Source: Vibrio penaeicida (GTDB lineage Bacteria; Pseudomonadota; Gammaproteobacteria; Enterobacterales; Vibrionaceae). From it: a DNA stretch of 64,000 nucleotides. Shown in pieces: positions 1 to 7,987 of the stretch. Numbering within the stretch: the stretch's first letter is position 1; each line of letters opens with the position of its first letter. The position numbers and the translations under genes were made by a program. The stretch is from NCBI RefSeq assembly GCF_030689305.1, contig NZ_JAUYVM010000001.1:620001-684000 (forward strand), written 5' to 3'. Under the pieces are notes generated by a model. The model was given only the letters and a program-made list of their open reading frames with translations, was not told the DNA's origin and ran no database searches.

Positions 1-1177
1 CTAGAGTACCGCTGGTTACCGAACCGAATGAACCTTTGTTCGATTCACCCCAAATCTTATCACCAGATAATTGAGTAGAATTCCACTGAGTACCGCCTTT
101 CTTATCCAAGCCTTGTTCATTCGGTACACGTACTAGCGCAACACGCCCTAACGTTACCGCTTCACCGTTTGAATAAGTGCCCATGACGCTACCGTATTCA
201 TCAAAATCAATCTTAGACAAGAAGCCCGTTGTAGCACCGTCTTCATTGAATTTATTCAATTCAAATGGCGCTGCATATTGGGTTGCCCCAAGCTGGTTAA
301 ACTCGATTTGTTGGTTTACATCCGCACCATTTAGGTTAATGGGTACTGCGCCAGTTCCTAACGGTTCAGAAACAACTTTTGTCCCGTTATTAATACTTGC
401 TAACGTACCATCATTGTTGAACCTAATGGTGTGACCCACGTGACCAGTCGGGGAAGTCGCATCACCACCTTGAATGTTAAGAGGTTTTTCACCATCTCCA
501 TCGGTCATCGTATAGTACGAATGCCAAGTGTTTGGTTGATTAACATCTTTCAAGTAGTAAGTCGTCATCTTATATGACTGACCCATAGAGTCATAAATAG
601 TCGAAGATGTGGAACGGTTATAAGTCGTCGGATCCGTAATATCGAACAATGCTGGATCTTTCAATTCACCATTTGCAGGCACGTTAACGCCTAGTTCGAT
701 ATTTTCTGTCGGTTTAGGACGACCGAATTCTGCTGGAATGTTTAATGGCTGTGGCTCGTAAGACGCAACCTCACCAGTATCAGGGTTCACCTGATAGCCT
801 AATAGATATTCTTCGTTAGAAGTCACCATGTAGTTATCTTTGTTTAGGTGAAAAGCACCATTACGAGTTAACTCGTTCAATTGTGGCTCTAAACGATCTT
901 TCGATACCGCAAAGAAGCCTGTACCAGAAATTCGTAGATCCATTGGGTTGTTTGTATAAATACTGGAACCTTCATGGAACTGCTGTGCTACTTTTTGCGC
1001 CTGAGCACCACCACCTGTTGCTGTTTTAGCATTGGTGAAAATTGAGTTTGAGTAAACATCGCCAAATTCAGCACGAGACTCTTTAAATCCGTATGAGTTG
1101 GCGTTCGCAATGTTGTTACTGGTTGTGTTCAAGTCCAGTTGAGCTGCGGATAACCCGCTTAAAGCAATATAAGACAT
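1..1177 (-). CDS. flgE: Flagellar hook protein FlgE (3' part off window)
   Basis: Structural subunit of the flagellar hook, exported by the flagellar type III apparatus and polymerised on the distal rod. The N-terminus starts MSYIALSGLSAAQ and carries the rod/hook family signature SNNIANANSYGFK near residue 30, followed by the FlgE middle domain (IYDSMGQSYKMTTYYLKD around residues 205-220). 392 codons are visible and no stop is reached, so the C-terminal helical domain lies beyond the left edge. It is the last visible gene of the minus-strand run flgB-flgC-flgD-flgE, 28 bp after flgD. The start is fixed by the family N-terminus and by an AGGAG element (AGGAGAATTTTGG) just upstream. Identification is secure. 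Confidence 0.95.
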   Translation of the reverse strand, partial: MSYIALSGLSAAQLDLNTTSNNIANANSYGFKESRAEFGDVYSNSIFTNAKTATGGGAQAQKVAQQFHEGSSIYTNNPMDLRISGTGFFAVSKDRLEPQLNELTRNGAFHLNKDNYMVTSNEEYLLGYQVNPDTGEVASYEPQPLNIPAEFGRPKPTENIELGVNVPANGELKDPALFDITDPTTYNRSTSSTIYDSMGQSYKMTTYYLKDVNQPNTWHSYYTMTDGDGEKPLNIQGGDATSPTGHVGHTIRFNNDGTLASINNGTKVVSEPLGTGAVPINLNGADVNQQIEFNQLGATQYAAPFELNKFNEDGATTGFLSKIDFDEYGSVMGTYSNGEAVTLGRVALVRVPNEQGLDKKGGTQWNSTQLSGDKIWGESNKGSFGSVTSGTL

Positions 1178-1205
1178 TCCAAAATTCTCCTATCTAGCTA
1201 GCGCT

Positions 1206-1913
1206 TTACGCTTTTCCAACTTCTAGTACTTCAGCTAGTCGAACTGGCGATTCAAAGCCAGCCAGATTGAGTAGTACATTCCCATCACCTTTACCAAGGA
1301 GTACGCTGTTCACGTTTGCGTAAGTTGATACTTCAAATTCACGCGACTCCCCGTCTAGCAAACCACCCGCTTTCACGCTGTATTTGCCACCCGGCAATGG
1401 ATTACCGTTTTCATCTAATCCGTCCCATTCAACCTTACTATCACCGGCAGGTTTTGCGCCTACGTCAAGGGTACGGACAAGCTGCCCTTGTGCGTTCTCA
1501 ATGCGAACAAACATGTTGTCCAGCGCTTGAGGTACCTTAACCATGGCAGACATACCAGCGTTATCAGGTTTAATGCCTGCGGCACCGGGGACTAATACAT
1601 CACGACCAACCAATGACGATGCTTGCAACGCTTGGTTAGAAGTCATGGATGAATTCAAACTTTCGAACTGATTATTCATCTTCCCGATACCATCGACGGT
1701 CGCAAATGAAGCCATTTGCGCAATCATCTGGTCATTGCTGACCGGCTTAAAAGGATCCTGTTGAGCAAGTTGCTTGGTGAGCAACGAAAGAAAATCTTCT
1801 TGGTTAAGATCGTTTTGTCCCGTTACTTTTTCAGGCTTATTCTGCTCTTGCAGGCTCTTAAGCTGATCAACATAGGACAAGCCGCTCTGACCAACATTGT
1901 TGATTCCGGCCAT
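1206..1913 (-). CDS. flgD: Flagellar hook capping/scaffold protein FlgD
   Basis: FlgD forms the temporary cap needed for hook polymerisation. The 235 residues match the family length. The N-terminal export/cap region (residues 35-80) contains the family motif DFLSLLTKQLAQQDPFKP. Behind it are the FlgD Ig-like and tudor-like part, with WDGLDENGNPLPGGKY around 163-178, and a C-terminal strand segment. An AAGGAGG ribosome site precedes the ATG. It sits 18 bp after flgC and 28 bp before flgE in the rod/hook operon. Confidence 0.95.
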   Translation of the reverse strand: MAGINNVGQSGLSYVDQLKSLQEQNKPEKVTGQNDLNQEDFLSLLTKQLAQQDPFKPVSNDQMIAQMASFATVDGIGKMNNQFESLNSSMTSNQALQASSLVGRDVLVPGAAGIKPDNAGMSAMVKVPQALDNMFVRIENAQGQLVRTLDVGAKPAGDSKVEWDGLDENGNPLPGGKYSVKAGGLLDGESREFEVSTYANVNSVLLGKGDGNVLLNLAGFESPVRLAEVLEVGKA

Positions 1914-1931
1914 TACGTTACCTCCTTATCC

Positions 1932-2348
1932 CTATTGACCCATCTGCAGCGTACGCAGCAGCATTTGTTTGCTTGCATCTGCAACTTGCACGTTTGTTTG
2001 ATACGCACGAGAAGCAGAAATCATATTAGCCATTTCTTCCATCACATTAACATTCGACTTAAAGATGTAGCCTTCGTCGTTTGCCATTGGATGCTCAGGG
2101 TTGTACTCAGCATCAAGTGGTTTATCACTTTCAATGATGCCCATTACCTTCACAGGAACATTGTGGTCGCGGTTATACTTCGCTTTGTTTAACTCAGCCC
2201 CAAACACAGCATGGCGTGCTTTGTAAGTTTCTTCTGCAGAACTGCTTACACTGTTTGCGTTTGCTAGGTTACTAGAGGTGGTATTTAGACGAACTGACTC
2301 AGCGCTCATGGCAGATCCAGTCACATTGAATACATTAAATAAGCTCAT
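1932..2348 (-). CDS. flgC: Flagellar proximal rod protein FlgC
   Basis: Proximal rod subunit between the MS ring and the distal rod. The 138 residues match the family. The N-terminal motif SSNLANANS and the C-terminal MANMISASRAYQTNV are the signatures of rod proteins, which pair N- and C-terminal helices in a coiled coil. It lies 4 bp after flgB and 18 bp before flgD, so it is co-transcribed from the sigma-54 site upstream of flgB. Confidence 0.95.
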   Translation of the reverse strand: MSLFNVFNVTGSAMSAESVRLNTTSSNLANANSVSSSAEETYKARHAVFGAELNKAKYNRDHNVPVKVMGIIESDKPLDAEYNPEHPMANDEGYIFKSNVNVMEEMANMISASRAYQTNVQVADASKQMLLRTLQMGQ

Positions 2349-2352
2349 CTAC

Positions 2353-2748
2353 TTACTCCCCTTTTAAGGCTTTAGTTAGGTTCTTAAACTTACTGCCTAA
2401 GAAATCCAGTGAAGCTTGATGACGAATTTGGTTTTGCATAAACAAGTTACGTTCCAAATCCACATCAACGGTATTGCCGTCACCCGTGTCCGGTTGTGTT
2501 GGTAATCGATACAGAGTATCCCCTGCAATATCAGTAGAGGCATGAATATGCCGACCATCTGTACGAGAAAGACCAAAGCTTGCCCCCGACTTTGCCGCTG
2601 TAAGCGCCTTATCGAAATCCATGCCCTTCGCTTTAAAGCCAGGAGTGTTCGCCTGTGCGATGTTGGTGGAAATCACCTCAGCATTGCGCTCACGTAAGCC
2701 AACAGTGTGCTGGTGTATCCCTAAAGCTTTATCAAACGAAATAGTCAT
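2353..2748 (-). CDS. flgB: Flagellar proximal rod protein FlgB
   Basis: Proximal rod protein, first gene of the flgBCDE run. I chose the ATG at 2748 (MTISFDKALGIHQHTVGLR): it matches the family N-terminus and has an AGGC element 5-8 bp upstream. An in-frame start 12 bp earlier (2760) gives four extra residues and is less likely. The motifs STNIAQANTPGFKAKGMDF and, near the C-terminus, QASLDFLGSKFKNLTKALKGE are characteristic. A sigma-54 promoter lies about 45-60 bp upstream. Confidence 0.94.
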   Translation of the reverse strand: MTISFDKALGIHQHTVGLRERNAEVISTNIAQANTPGFKAKGMDFDKALTAAKSGASFGLSRTDGRHIHASTDIAGDTLYRLPTQPDTGDGNTVDVDLERNLFMQNQIRHQASLDFLGSKFKNLTKALKGE

Positions 2749-2792
2749 ATCTTGCCTCAACCAAAAAGAACTGACTTACCTGTGAATTATTT

Positions 2793-2808
2793 TGCAATCT
2801 GCGTGCCA
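2793..2808 (-). promoter_or_regulatory. Sigma-54 promoter of the flgBCDE operon
   Basis: Read on the minus strand the site is TGGCAC-N5-TTGCA, a perfect -24/-12 element with GG and GC spaced 10 bp. It lies 45 bp upstream of the flgB ATG. In vibrios rod/hook genes are class III, driven by sigma-54 with FlrC; the site fits that rule. Confidence 0.85.
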
Positions 2809-3030
2809 AGTTTTAGTAGGTAGACAAAAGAAAATAAATTCACACTTTCAATACAAGCAAATATTGAGCCAAAGGCTATGCAACAGTAGGATTTTGTGCG
2901 TGTCTTTGAAACGATCCTCATAGATCATACGATCTTTAGGACCAATAATATTTGGAATGTCATTACTGAGTGTATACCCAACGTGGTCTTTCGTCAGCAA
3001 TTGCATGTTTGTGGAGTACTAGGGTATAAA

Positions 3031-3057
3031 AAAGCCCAGCAATGATTGCTGGGCTTA
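3031..3057 (-). terminator. Terminator of cheV-cheR
   Basis: The hairpin AGCCCAGCAAT/ATTGCTGGGCT has almost no loop and, on the minus strand, is followed by a run of six T. It lies just beyond the cheR stop and ends the cheV-cheR transcript. Confidence 0.85.
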
Positions 3058-3075
3058 TAAACGTTGTTAATGTGA

Positions 3076-3903
3076 TTACTTAAGCTTATATATGATACCA
3101 GGATTGCAACGAACCATATCGAATTTATCCGTCAATCCAGTCAACGACTCCGAAGCACCGAGAAGCAGGTAGCCTCCTGGATTCAAACATCCAGCCATTT
3201 GGTTAAGCACTTTTGATTTCATATCTGGAGAGAAATAAATCAAAACGTTACGACAAAAAATGATGTCGAACTTACCTAAAAGTGCGTAGCTATCCATTAA
3301 GTTTTGAGGGCGAAAGTTAACCATGCGCTTAACGTTATCTTTCACCTTCATTTTACTGTCGCCAGCATCTTCGAAGAAAATTTTCCTGCGCTCAGGAGAA
3401 AGGCCGCGACCAAGTGCCAAGTTGTCGTATATACCTGCGCGACATGCATCCAGCATGCTGGAAGAAATATCCGTCGCCGTAATAGATACATTAGATAACA
3501 TACCCGGTTTCTTTGACTGTGTTTCTAAAATAGTCATAGCGATCGAATACGGCTCTTGACCAGAAGAACTCGCTGCCGACCAAATCTTAATTGGGCGCTT
3601 GTTTGCCGCTACTTCCGGCAATAATTTGTCTGACAACACCGAAAAAGGGTAACTATCACGAAACCAAAGTGTTTCGTTTGTCGTCATAGCATCGACCGCG
3701 GCAACTCTAAGTTCGCGGTTTCTGCCTGTGATCACATCTCTTAATAAATCAGAAAGTGACGCAACTTTAAATTTGCTTACCAGAGGACTCAATCGACTTC
3801 TGACCAAATACTGCTTGCTATCACCTAGTACAATCCCACATTGGGACTCTAGGAAACGGCTGAAATCGCGATACTCTTGATCGCTTATAGTTATCGCTGT
3901 CAT
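3076..3903 (-). CDS. cheR: Chemotaxis protein methyltransferase CheR
   Basis: SAM-dependent methyltransferase that methylates glutamates on chemoreceptors and works opposite CheB in adaptation. At 275 aa it is typical. The helical N-domain (residues 1-85, EYRDFSRFLESQCGI) is followed by the catalytic domain with IWSAASSSGQEPYSIAM around 107-123 (SAM loop), ATDISSSMLDACR (acidic ribose-binding residue) and FDIIFCRNVLIYF. It lies 10 bp after cheV and ends at a strong terminator, so cheV-cheR is an operon separate from flgBCDE. Confidence 0.96.
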   Translation of the reverse strand: MTAITISDQEYRDFSRFLESQCGIVLGDSKQYLVRSRLSPLVSKFKVASLSDLLRDVITGRNRELRVAAVDAMTTNETLWFRDSYPFSVLSDKLLPEVAANKRPIKIWSAASSSGQEPYSIAMTILETQSKKPGMLSNVSITATDISSSMLDACRAGIYDNLALGRGLSPERRKIFFEDAGDSKMKVKDNVKRMVNFRPQNLMDSYALLGKFDIIFCRNVLIYFSPDMKSKVLNQMAGCLNPGGYLLLGASESLTGLTDKFDMVRCNPGIIYKLK

Positions 3904-3913
3904 TCAGTTCTCT

Positions 3914-4840
3914 TTAACCGGATACCGCTGCTTTAACTGCTGAGCCAAGCTCATCAGGATTAAATTTCGCAATGAACTCATTCGCACCAACACGCTCAAC
4001 CATCGCTTGGTTAAATACACCACTCAATGAGGTATGAAGAATGACATGGAGATCTTTGAGACCACTATGACGGCGAATTTCTGCTGTCAATGTGTAGCCA
4101 TCCATTTCTGGCATTTCAATATCGGAAATCACCAATGAAATTTGCTCGTAGATGCTACCTTCTTCCGCCATTTCAGCAAGTTTATCGTAAGCCTCTTTGC
4201 CGTCTTTCACAGCAATCGCTTCAAATCCCAAGCCTTCGATAGCACGTTGAACCTGTTTACGTGCAACGGTAGAGTCATCTGCAATTAGAATTCGACGAAC
4301 AATATCTTTCTCTTCTTGAATGTTGGCAATCTCTTCTTTGATGTCTTCACTCATGGTTTCATCAATAGGAGAAATTTCCGCAAGAATTTTTTCTACATCG
4401 AGAATTTCGACTAATTCGTTGTCTATATTCGTAACGGCTGTTAGATAGTTAGCTTTACCTGCGCCATCAGGTGGAGGAAGGATCGACTCCCAGTGCATGT
4501 TAATGATCCTTTCAACAGAACTCACCAAGAATGCTTGGATGGTTCGGTTGAATTCTGAAATCACAACAAAGCACTTATCCAGATCGGTTGTTGGGCGACC
4601 ACCAGTAGCCAAACTCAAATCGATAACAGAAACGGTTTGTCCACGAATGTGCGCGACACCTTTCACCAAAGGGTGTAAGTTAGGCATCGACGTCAGCTTG
4701 GGACACTGGAGTACTTCTTTAACTTTGAATACATTGATGCCATAACGTTGACGTCCCATTAGACGAAACGTTAAAAGCTCTAATCGGTTTTGACCGACGA
4801 GTTGTGTGCGTTGATTCACTGAATCAAGAATACCCGTCAT
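3914..4840 (-). CDS. cheV: Chemotaxis coupling protein CheV (CheW-REC)
   Basis: Adaptor that couples chemoreceptors to CheA. Residues ~20-160 form a CheW-like domain (FRLMGRQRYGINVFKVKEV, GVAHIRGQTVSVIDL). Residues ~180-308 form a receiver with ILIADDSTVARKQV, phospho-acceptor Asp in LVISDIEMPEMDGY, and the conserved Lys in FIAKFNPDEL. Its place between cheR and the divergent flgA is the standard vibrio arrangement. It probably has its own promoter in the 101 bp divergent gap. Confidence 0.95.
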   Translation of the reverse strand: MTGILDSVNQRTQLVGQNRLELLTFRLMGRQRYGINVFKVKEVLQCPKLTSMPNLHPLVKGVAHIRGQTVSVIDLSLATGGRPTTDLDKCFVVISEFNRTIQAFLVSSVERIINMHWESILPPPDGAGKANYLTAVTNIDNELVEILDVEKILAEISPIDETMSEDIKEEIANIQEEKDIVRRILIADDSTVARKQVQRAIEGLGFEAIAVKDGKEAYDKLAEMAEEGSIYEQISLVISDIEMPEMDGYTLTAEIRRHSGLKDLHVILHTSLSGVFNQAMVERVGANEFIAKFNPDELGSAVKAAVSG

Positions 4841-4941
4841 AAGCGCATCTCCATCTCAAGCGTTTTCTAGTAAAGTATAATGAAAATCTAACAACCAAGA
4901 TCATTACATACAAAATAGCGTATTATAAGGTAATTCTCAGT

Positions 4942-5661
4942 ATGCAATCCATATCTAAGTGTAGAGCTTTCTGCAAAAAGTTTGGGAAAAGTATCGGCTT
5001 TTGTTTAACTTTCTTTAGCCTATATTGTTCCGCTGCTACTGAGCAACAGATCAAGGATATCCAAAACGCCGCCGAAGCACACGTAAAAGCAACCTTTAAG
5101 ACAGCCTCATCGGACAAGTTAGATCTTAATGCAGCTAACTTGGATTCGCGCATAAAAGCAACAAGCTGTCCATCACCTTTAGTGACCTCTTCCCCCTCCA
5201 ATTCTCGTTCAAATACCAATGTAACCGTACTTGTTGAGTGCGTAGAAGACAATTGGCGCGTGTACGTTCCGGTGCGAATAACCCTAATGCGCCCGTTAGT
5301 CACTGCTCTTCGTCCTCTAGCCAGAGGTGAACTAGTTAACAAATCAGATATTAGCATAACTTTTGTCGAACAACGTGCTTATCGTCGGTATGGTTTTAAT
5401 CAGATCGATCAAGTTGCAGGCGCAAAACTTAAGAAAAACATCCGACAAGGTGAAGTTATCGAACGTCGAGATATTTGTGTAGTTTGCCGTAATGAAAGCG
5501 TTGTAATTAAAGCGGTTAAAGGGGAGTTAACCATAACCACGAAAGGAACCGCTCTCTCAGATGGCGCTCAAGGCGAACAAGTAAGAGTGAAAAATACCAA
5601 ATCAAATCGTATAATTAATGCTATAGTTACTGGAATTGCAGAAGTAACTGTTACGTTTTGA
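4942..5661 (+). CDS. flgA: Flagellar P-ring assembly chaperone FlgA
   Basis: Periplasmic chaperone for P-ring protein FlgI. The 239-aa protein has an N-terminal signal peptide (hydrophobic IGFCLTFFSLYCSAA, residues ~19-33), then the SAF/ChapFlgA region with ALRPLARGELVNKSDI around 127-142 and the C-terminal GEQVRVKNTKSNRIINAIV typical of FlgA. It diverges from cheV. The 121 bp after its stop contain the flgM promoter, so flgM need not depend on flgA readthrough. Confidence 0.93.
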   Translation: MQSISKCRAFCKKFGKSIGFCLTFFSLYCSAATEQQIKDIQNAAEAHVKATFKTASSDKLDLNAANLDSRIKATSCPSPLVTSSPSNSRSNTNVTVLVECVEDNWRVYVPVRITLMRPLVTALRPLARGELVNKSDISITFVEQRAYRRYGFNQIDQVAGAKLKKNIRQGEVIERRDICVVCRNESVVIKAVKGELTITTKGTALSDGAQGEQVRVKNTKSNRIINAIVTGIAEVTVTF

Positions 5662-5712
5662 TCTGTATAAATTGGAAAATGAAAAAACTCGATCTTTTGA
5701 GTAAATTTTAGT

Positions 5713-5739
5713 TAAAGTATTCCAAATCCTTGTCGATAT
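5713..5739 (+). promoter_or_regulatory. Sigma-28 (FliA) promoter of flgM
   Basis: TAAAGTAT-N11-GTCGATAT closely matches the flagellar sigma-28 consensus TAAAGTTT-N11-GCCGATAA. It sits about 45 bp upstream of the flgM ATG. A FliA-driven flgM would form the usual anti-sigma feedback loop. Confidence 0.8.
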
Positions 5740-5782
5740 AATTTGTACAGGTTCTTTATAATTTGCGAATAAGGCTCAAACT

Positions 5783-6094
5783 ATGGCAAGCATTGATCAA
5801 TTAAGGTCCGGGCAGAATGTGGCAACCAGCCGCACTCAAACCCGCACAGATTCAAACGCTACGTCGCGTTCTGATTCTGTCGCCGAACCTAAAGGCGGCA
5901 AAGACGCTGTCTCGCTTAGCCAAGAAAGCAAAGCGATCGGTCAACTTCACCAATCCATGGCTGCCGAGCCCAGCTTTGATAGCGCGAAAGTCGCCGCTAT
6001 TAAAGAGGCAATTGCAAACGGATCCTACACTGTAGATCCGGAGAAGCTGGCAGAAAATATGGTGAAGTTTGAAGATGAACTAGCTGGACTGTAA
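5783..6094 (+). CDS. flgM: Anti-sigma-28 factor FlgM
   Basis: Binds and holds FliA (sigma-28) inactive until it is exported through the finished hook. The 103-residue protein has a disordered Ser/Thr-rich N-terminal half and a conserved C-terminal helix region: KDAVSLSQESKAI (residues 41-53), then SAKVAAIKEAIANGSYTVDPEKLAENMV (FlgM core). It is preceded by a sigma-28 promoter and its 3' end is embedded in an intrinsic terminator, separating its expression from flgN. Confidence 0.93.
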   Translation: MASIDQLRSGQNVATSRTQTRTDSNATSRSDSVAEPKGGKDAVSLSQESKAIGQLHQSMAAEPSFDSAKVAAIKEAIANGSYTVDPEKLAENMVKFEDELAGL

Positions 6095-6116
6095 TAGCTG
6101 CAGTCCAGCTTTTTTT
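6082..6116 (+). terminator. Intrinsic terminator overlapping the flgM stop
   Basis: The 9-bp perfect stem AGCTGGACT/AGTCCAGCT has an 11-nt loop and is followed by seven T (6110-6116). The left arm lies in the last flgM codons and the flgM stop is in the loop. flgN begins only 14 bp after the T-run, so this acts as a terminator or attenuator within flgM-flgN. Confidence 0.8.
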
Positions 6117-6129
6117 CATTTCTTAATTT

Positions 6130-6555
6130 ATGGCAACATTAAATAGTCTACTCGAATATCAAATCCAGAATGCTCAATCCCTTTCGGGTCTGTTAGAGCA
6201 GGAAAAAGTCGCGATCGCTAACCGTGTTTCTAAAGACATCGAATCCTTAGCGAAGCAAAAACTCGCCTTAATATCACAACTCCAACAAACCGACCAACGA
6301 ATTGCCGAACATACTGACGTTGAGCAGCTTCAATCAAACACCGCATTTGCAGATAAAGTAAAGCAAGTGCAATCTCTCGTAGCAGAATGCCAACAGATGA
6401 ATGAGATCAATGGTGACGCTTTACAGCGCGCTCAGCTAAGCTTCAATAAACTGCATAACCTAATGCAACAAAGCCGCGGCAAGATTGGTATGACCTACAA
6501 TGCCGGTGGTCAAACTCACACGGTTTCAACACTTGGTACGAATATCAAAGCGTAA
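6130..6555 (+). CDS. flgN: FlgN-type flagellar export chaperone
   Basis: Cytoplasmic chaperone for hook-filament junction proteins FlgK and FlgL. The 141-residue protein is almost entirely helical and coiled-coil (LLEQEKVAIANRVSKDIESL, residues 20-39) with the C-terminal SRGKIGMTYNAGGQT motif of the FlgN family. There is no recognisable Shine-Dalgarno before the ATG (the upstream bases are almost all A/T), and a terminator stands between it and flgM. Low translation compared with flgM is therefore plausible. Confidence 0.85.
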   Translation: MATLNSLLEYQIQNAQSLSGLLEQEKVAIANRVSKDIESLAKQKLALISQLQQTDQRIAEHTDVEQLQSNTAFADKVKQVQSLVAECQQMNEINGDALQRAQLSFNKLHNLMQQSRGKIGMTYNAGGQTHTVSTLGTNIKA

Positions 6556-6559
6556 CCCC

Positions 6560-6594
6560 ATACCCAAGTGACTTCTTTCTAGCTTCTTGGGTAT
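6560..6594. repeat. ATACCCAAG palindrome
   Basis: A perfect 9-bp inverted repeat ATACCCAAG...CTTGGGTAT with a 17-nt spacer lies directly after flgN. Related elements lie at 25810-25861 and 39654-39706. It has no T-tail, so it looks like a dispersed intergenic palindrome rather than a classical terminator. Confidence 0.7.
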
Positions 6595-6620
6595 AAGCAA
6601 AATTACTGAATTTAAAAAGA

Positions 6621-6653
6621 AGCGGCAACCTAATAGGGTTGCCGCTTTTGTTT
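6621..6653 (+). terminator. Terminator after flgN
   Basis: AGCGGCAACC/GGTTGCCGCT forms a 10-bp GC-rich stem followed by TTTTGTTT. A short A-run precedes the stem, so it may also act on minus-strand transcripts from flgOP. Confidence 0.85.
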
Positions 6654-6733
6654 GAAGTGATCACTTTAGTTGATGTGATCGTTTAGTTGGAGCAATAGTA
6701 TATTTCCCAGAAGAGAATAGCGGTTGTGTTCAA

Positions 6734-7162
6734 TCAAAATAGAGTCGATTTCTTTTTAATTGGCACTTGCTGGACGTCACCGTATTCACGTAACTTATCC
6801 ATCTTTTCTATATCCAGTTTCAGCTCAGTTACATAATTATCACCCACTGCATAGGTTCTAACGACCTCAGCACCACGGATCACACCGTCTACAGCTCCAG
6901 ACGCATACTCGGTGCCTAGACGTTGATCTTCAAGATCCGATCGCGCACTAACACGTAAACCATACACTTGCTCTGCCAGTTCACGATAGGCATCAACTTT
7001 CGAAGCTCTTAACGCACGCACCTGCTTTTCTTCTGCTGTGCGCCCTCTTTGCTCACTAATACTCGCATACCCTACGGCAACTAAAACATTCTCGCCGCGG
7101 TTGTTAATAGGCTGGCAACCTACTGCCACCAGCACGGTAATCAATAAAAGTAACTTTTTCAT
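6734..7162 (-). CDS. flgP: Flagellar outer-membrane lipoprotein FlgP
   Basis: Lipoprotein of the vibrio flagellar outer-membrane disk region, needed for motility. The start at 7162 (MKKLLLLITVLVAVGCQP) gives a clean lipoprotein signal with lipobox VAVGC and an AAGGTGAGAG ribosome site; a GTG 9 bp upstream is less likely. Mature sequence: GYASISEQRGRTAEEKQVRALRAS, then a LPP20-type region with YRELAEQVYGLRV. It follows flgO by 31 bp. About 142 residues, as usual in vibrios. Confidence 0.9.
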   Translation of the reverse strand: MKKLLLLITVLVAVGCQPINNRGENVLVAVGYASISEQRGRTAEEKQVRALRASKVDAYRELAEQVYGLRVSARSDLEDQRLGTEYASGAVDGVIRGAEVVRTYAVGDNYVTELKLDIEKMDKLREYGDVQQVPIKKKSTLF

Positions 7163-7193
7163 CTCTCTCACCTTAATCTCTGCTTCGGCAATT

Positions 7194-7829
7194 CTATGGA
7201 CGTAGAATAATTGTGTTCTGCGTTTTCATCTCTGGATCGGAGCGAATGATCACACCATCCTGAGTTCGAATGCTTCTCAAAGTTTCTAGGTCACGCCCAA
7301 TACGATCTGCCGGCAAGAAACCTTGTGCTGTTGCGACAACAATACGGGTTTGCATACCAACCACACGTGCGTTTACTAACACACCACCTTCTTGACGCAA
7401 CATCGTTCCCGTCAGAACGTATTTAACGTCTTGCTCTCTTGCCAACTCTTTCCAGTCGCGGCTAAAGGCAAAATCGCCCTCTTGCGTCACTCGAATAGAG
7501 CCTGTTGCTTTAAAGTCCACCACTTTAAATCCACGACGTTGAAATTGGTGAATAAAACCCTCAGAAACTGAGTTCCCTAACCAATTCGTGGTGTCCATAT
7601 TTTGTAAATCAACAAAAGATGTAATGGCAATAGGTGAACGCGCCGACACACTGGTATTAGAAAGAATCAACTCTTCAGTTAAACTTTCTACAAAAAAATC
7701 CATGGTATGACGAGGCGTATCCATCAGCATAAATCGGCTGCCTGGATACGTGTCTTTACCATCGTATATTGGTGAAAATGCGCAAGATGCTAAAAGCATT
7801 GTCATTGCGACTACAAACCATTTCTTCAT
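7194..7829 (-). CDS. flgO: Flagellar outer-membrane protein FlgO
   Basis: Vibrio flagellum-associated outer-membrane protein encoded with flgP. The N-terminus shows a lipoprotein-like signal with LLASCAFSP. The start at 7829 (MKKWFVV) is favoured because GGAG lies 9 bp upstream; with the ATG at 7838 the GGAG would abut the start codon. The FlgO domain follows: IAITSFVDLQNMDTTNWLGN (around residues 65-85), then LAREQDVKYVLTGTM and a closing GRDLETLRSIRTQDGV region. The fold type (CsgG/TolB-N-like) recurs in the gene at 34741. Confidence 0.9.
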   Translation of the reverse strand: MKKWFVVAMTMLLASCAFSPIYDGKDTYPGSRFMLMDTPRHTMDFFVESLTEELILSNTSVSARSPIAITSFVDLQNMDTTNWLGNSVSEGFIHQFQRRGFKVVDFKATGSIRVTQEGDFAFSRDWKELAREQDVKYVLTGTMLRQEGGVLVNARVVGMQTRIVVATAQGFLPADRIGRDLETLRSIRTQDGVIIRSDPEMKTQNTIILRP

Positions 7830-7884
7830 TCTCTTCATCTCCGGATATACTTGGTGTTATTACTCCAACGTGTTTACCAGTTGT

Positions 7885-7900
7885 TGGAACAATATTTGCT
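7885..7900 (+). promoter_or_regulatory. Sigma-54-type promoter before flgT
   Basis: TGGAAC-N5-TTGCT has the correct GG/GC spacing for a -24/-12 promoter and points toward flgT, 87 bp downstream. On the opposite strand a poorer GG-N10-GC match lies further back for flgOP, which I do not annotate. Confidence 0.55.
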
Positions 7901-7987
7901 TTTCCTTAGTTGCTCGCTAAGAAAAAACTCACCGAAACCTGCTAACCAAGTATTTAGCAAAAAACATACCCAAATGGTAAAACACTG

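Larger units (their letters stand above)
2761..3075. other. Gap between flgB and cheR
   Basis: This 315 bp stretch contains no convincing gene. At the flgB side it holds the sigma-54 promoter (2793-2808). At the cheR side it holds the cheR terminator hairpin (about 3031-3057). The middle is AT-rich leader sequence where I see nothing further, apart from the likely FlrC enhancer region expected upstream of a sigma-54 promoter; I cannot pinpoint enhancer sites. Confidence 0.6.

Noticed and set aside
1716..2192. Open frame of 158 codons opposite flgD/flgC
   Set aside because: Spans two real genes on the other strand; no ribosome site or recognised sequence.
7839..7987. sigma-54 promoter for flgOP on the minus strand
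   Set aside because: GG-N10-GC can be found (TGGGTATG...TTGCT) but the -24 box is poor, so I did not annotate it.
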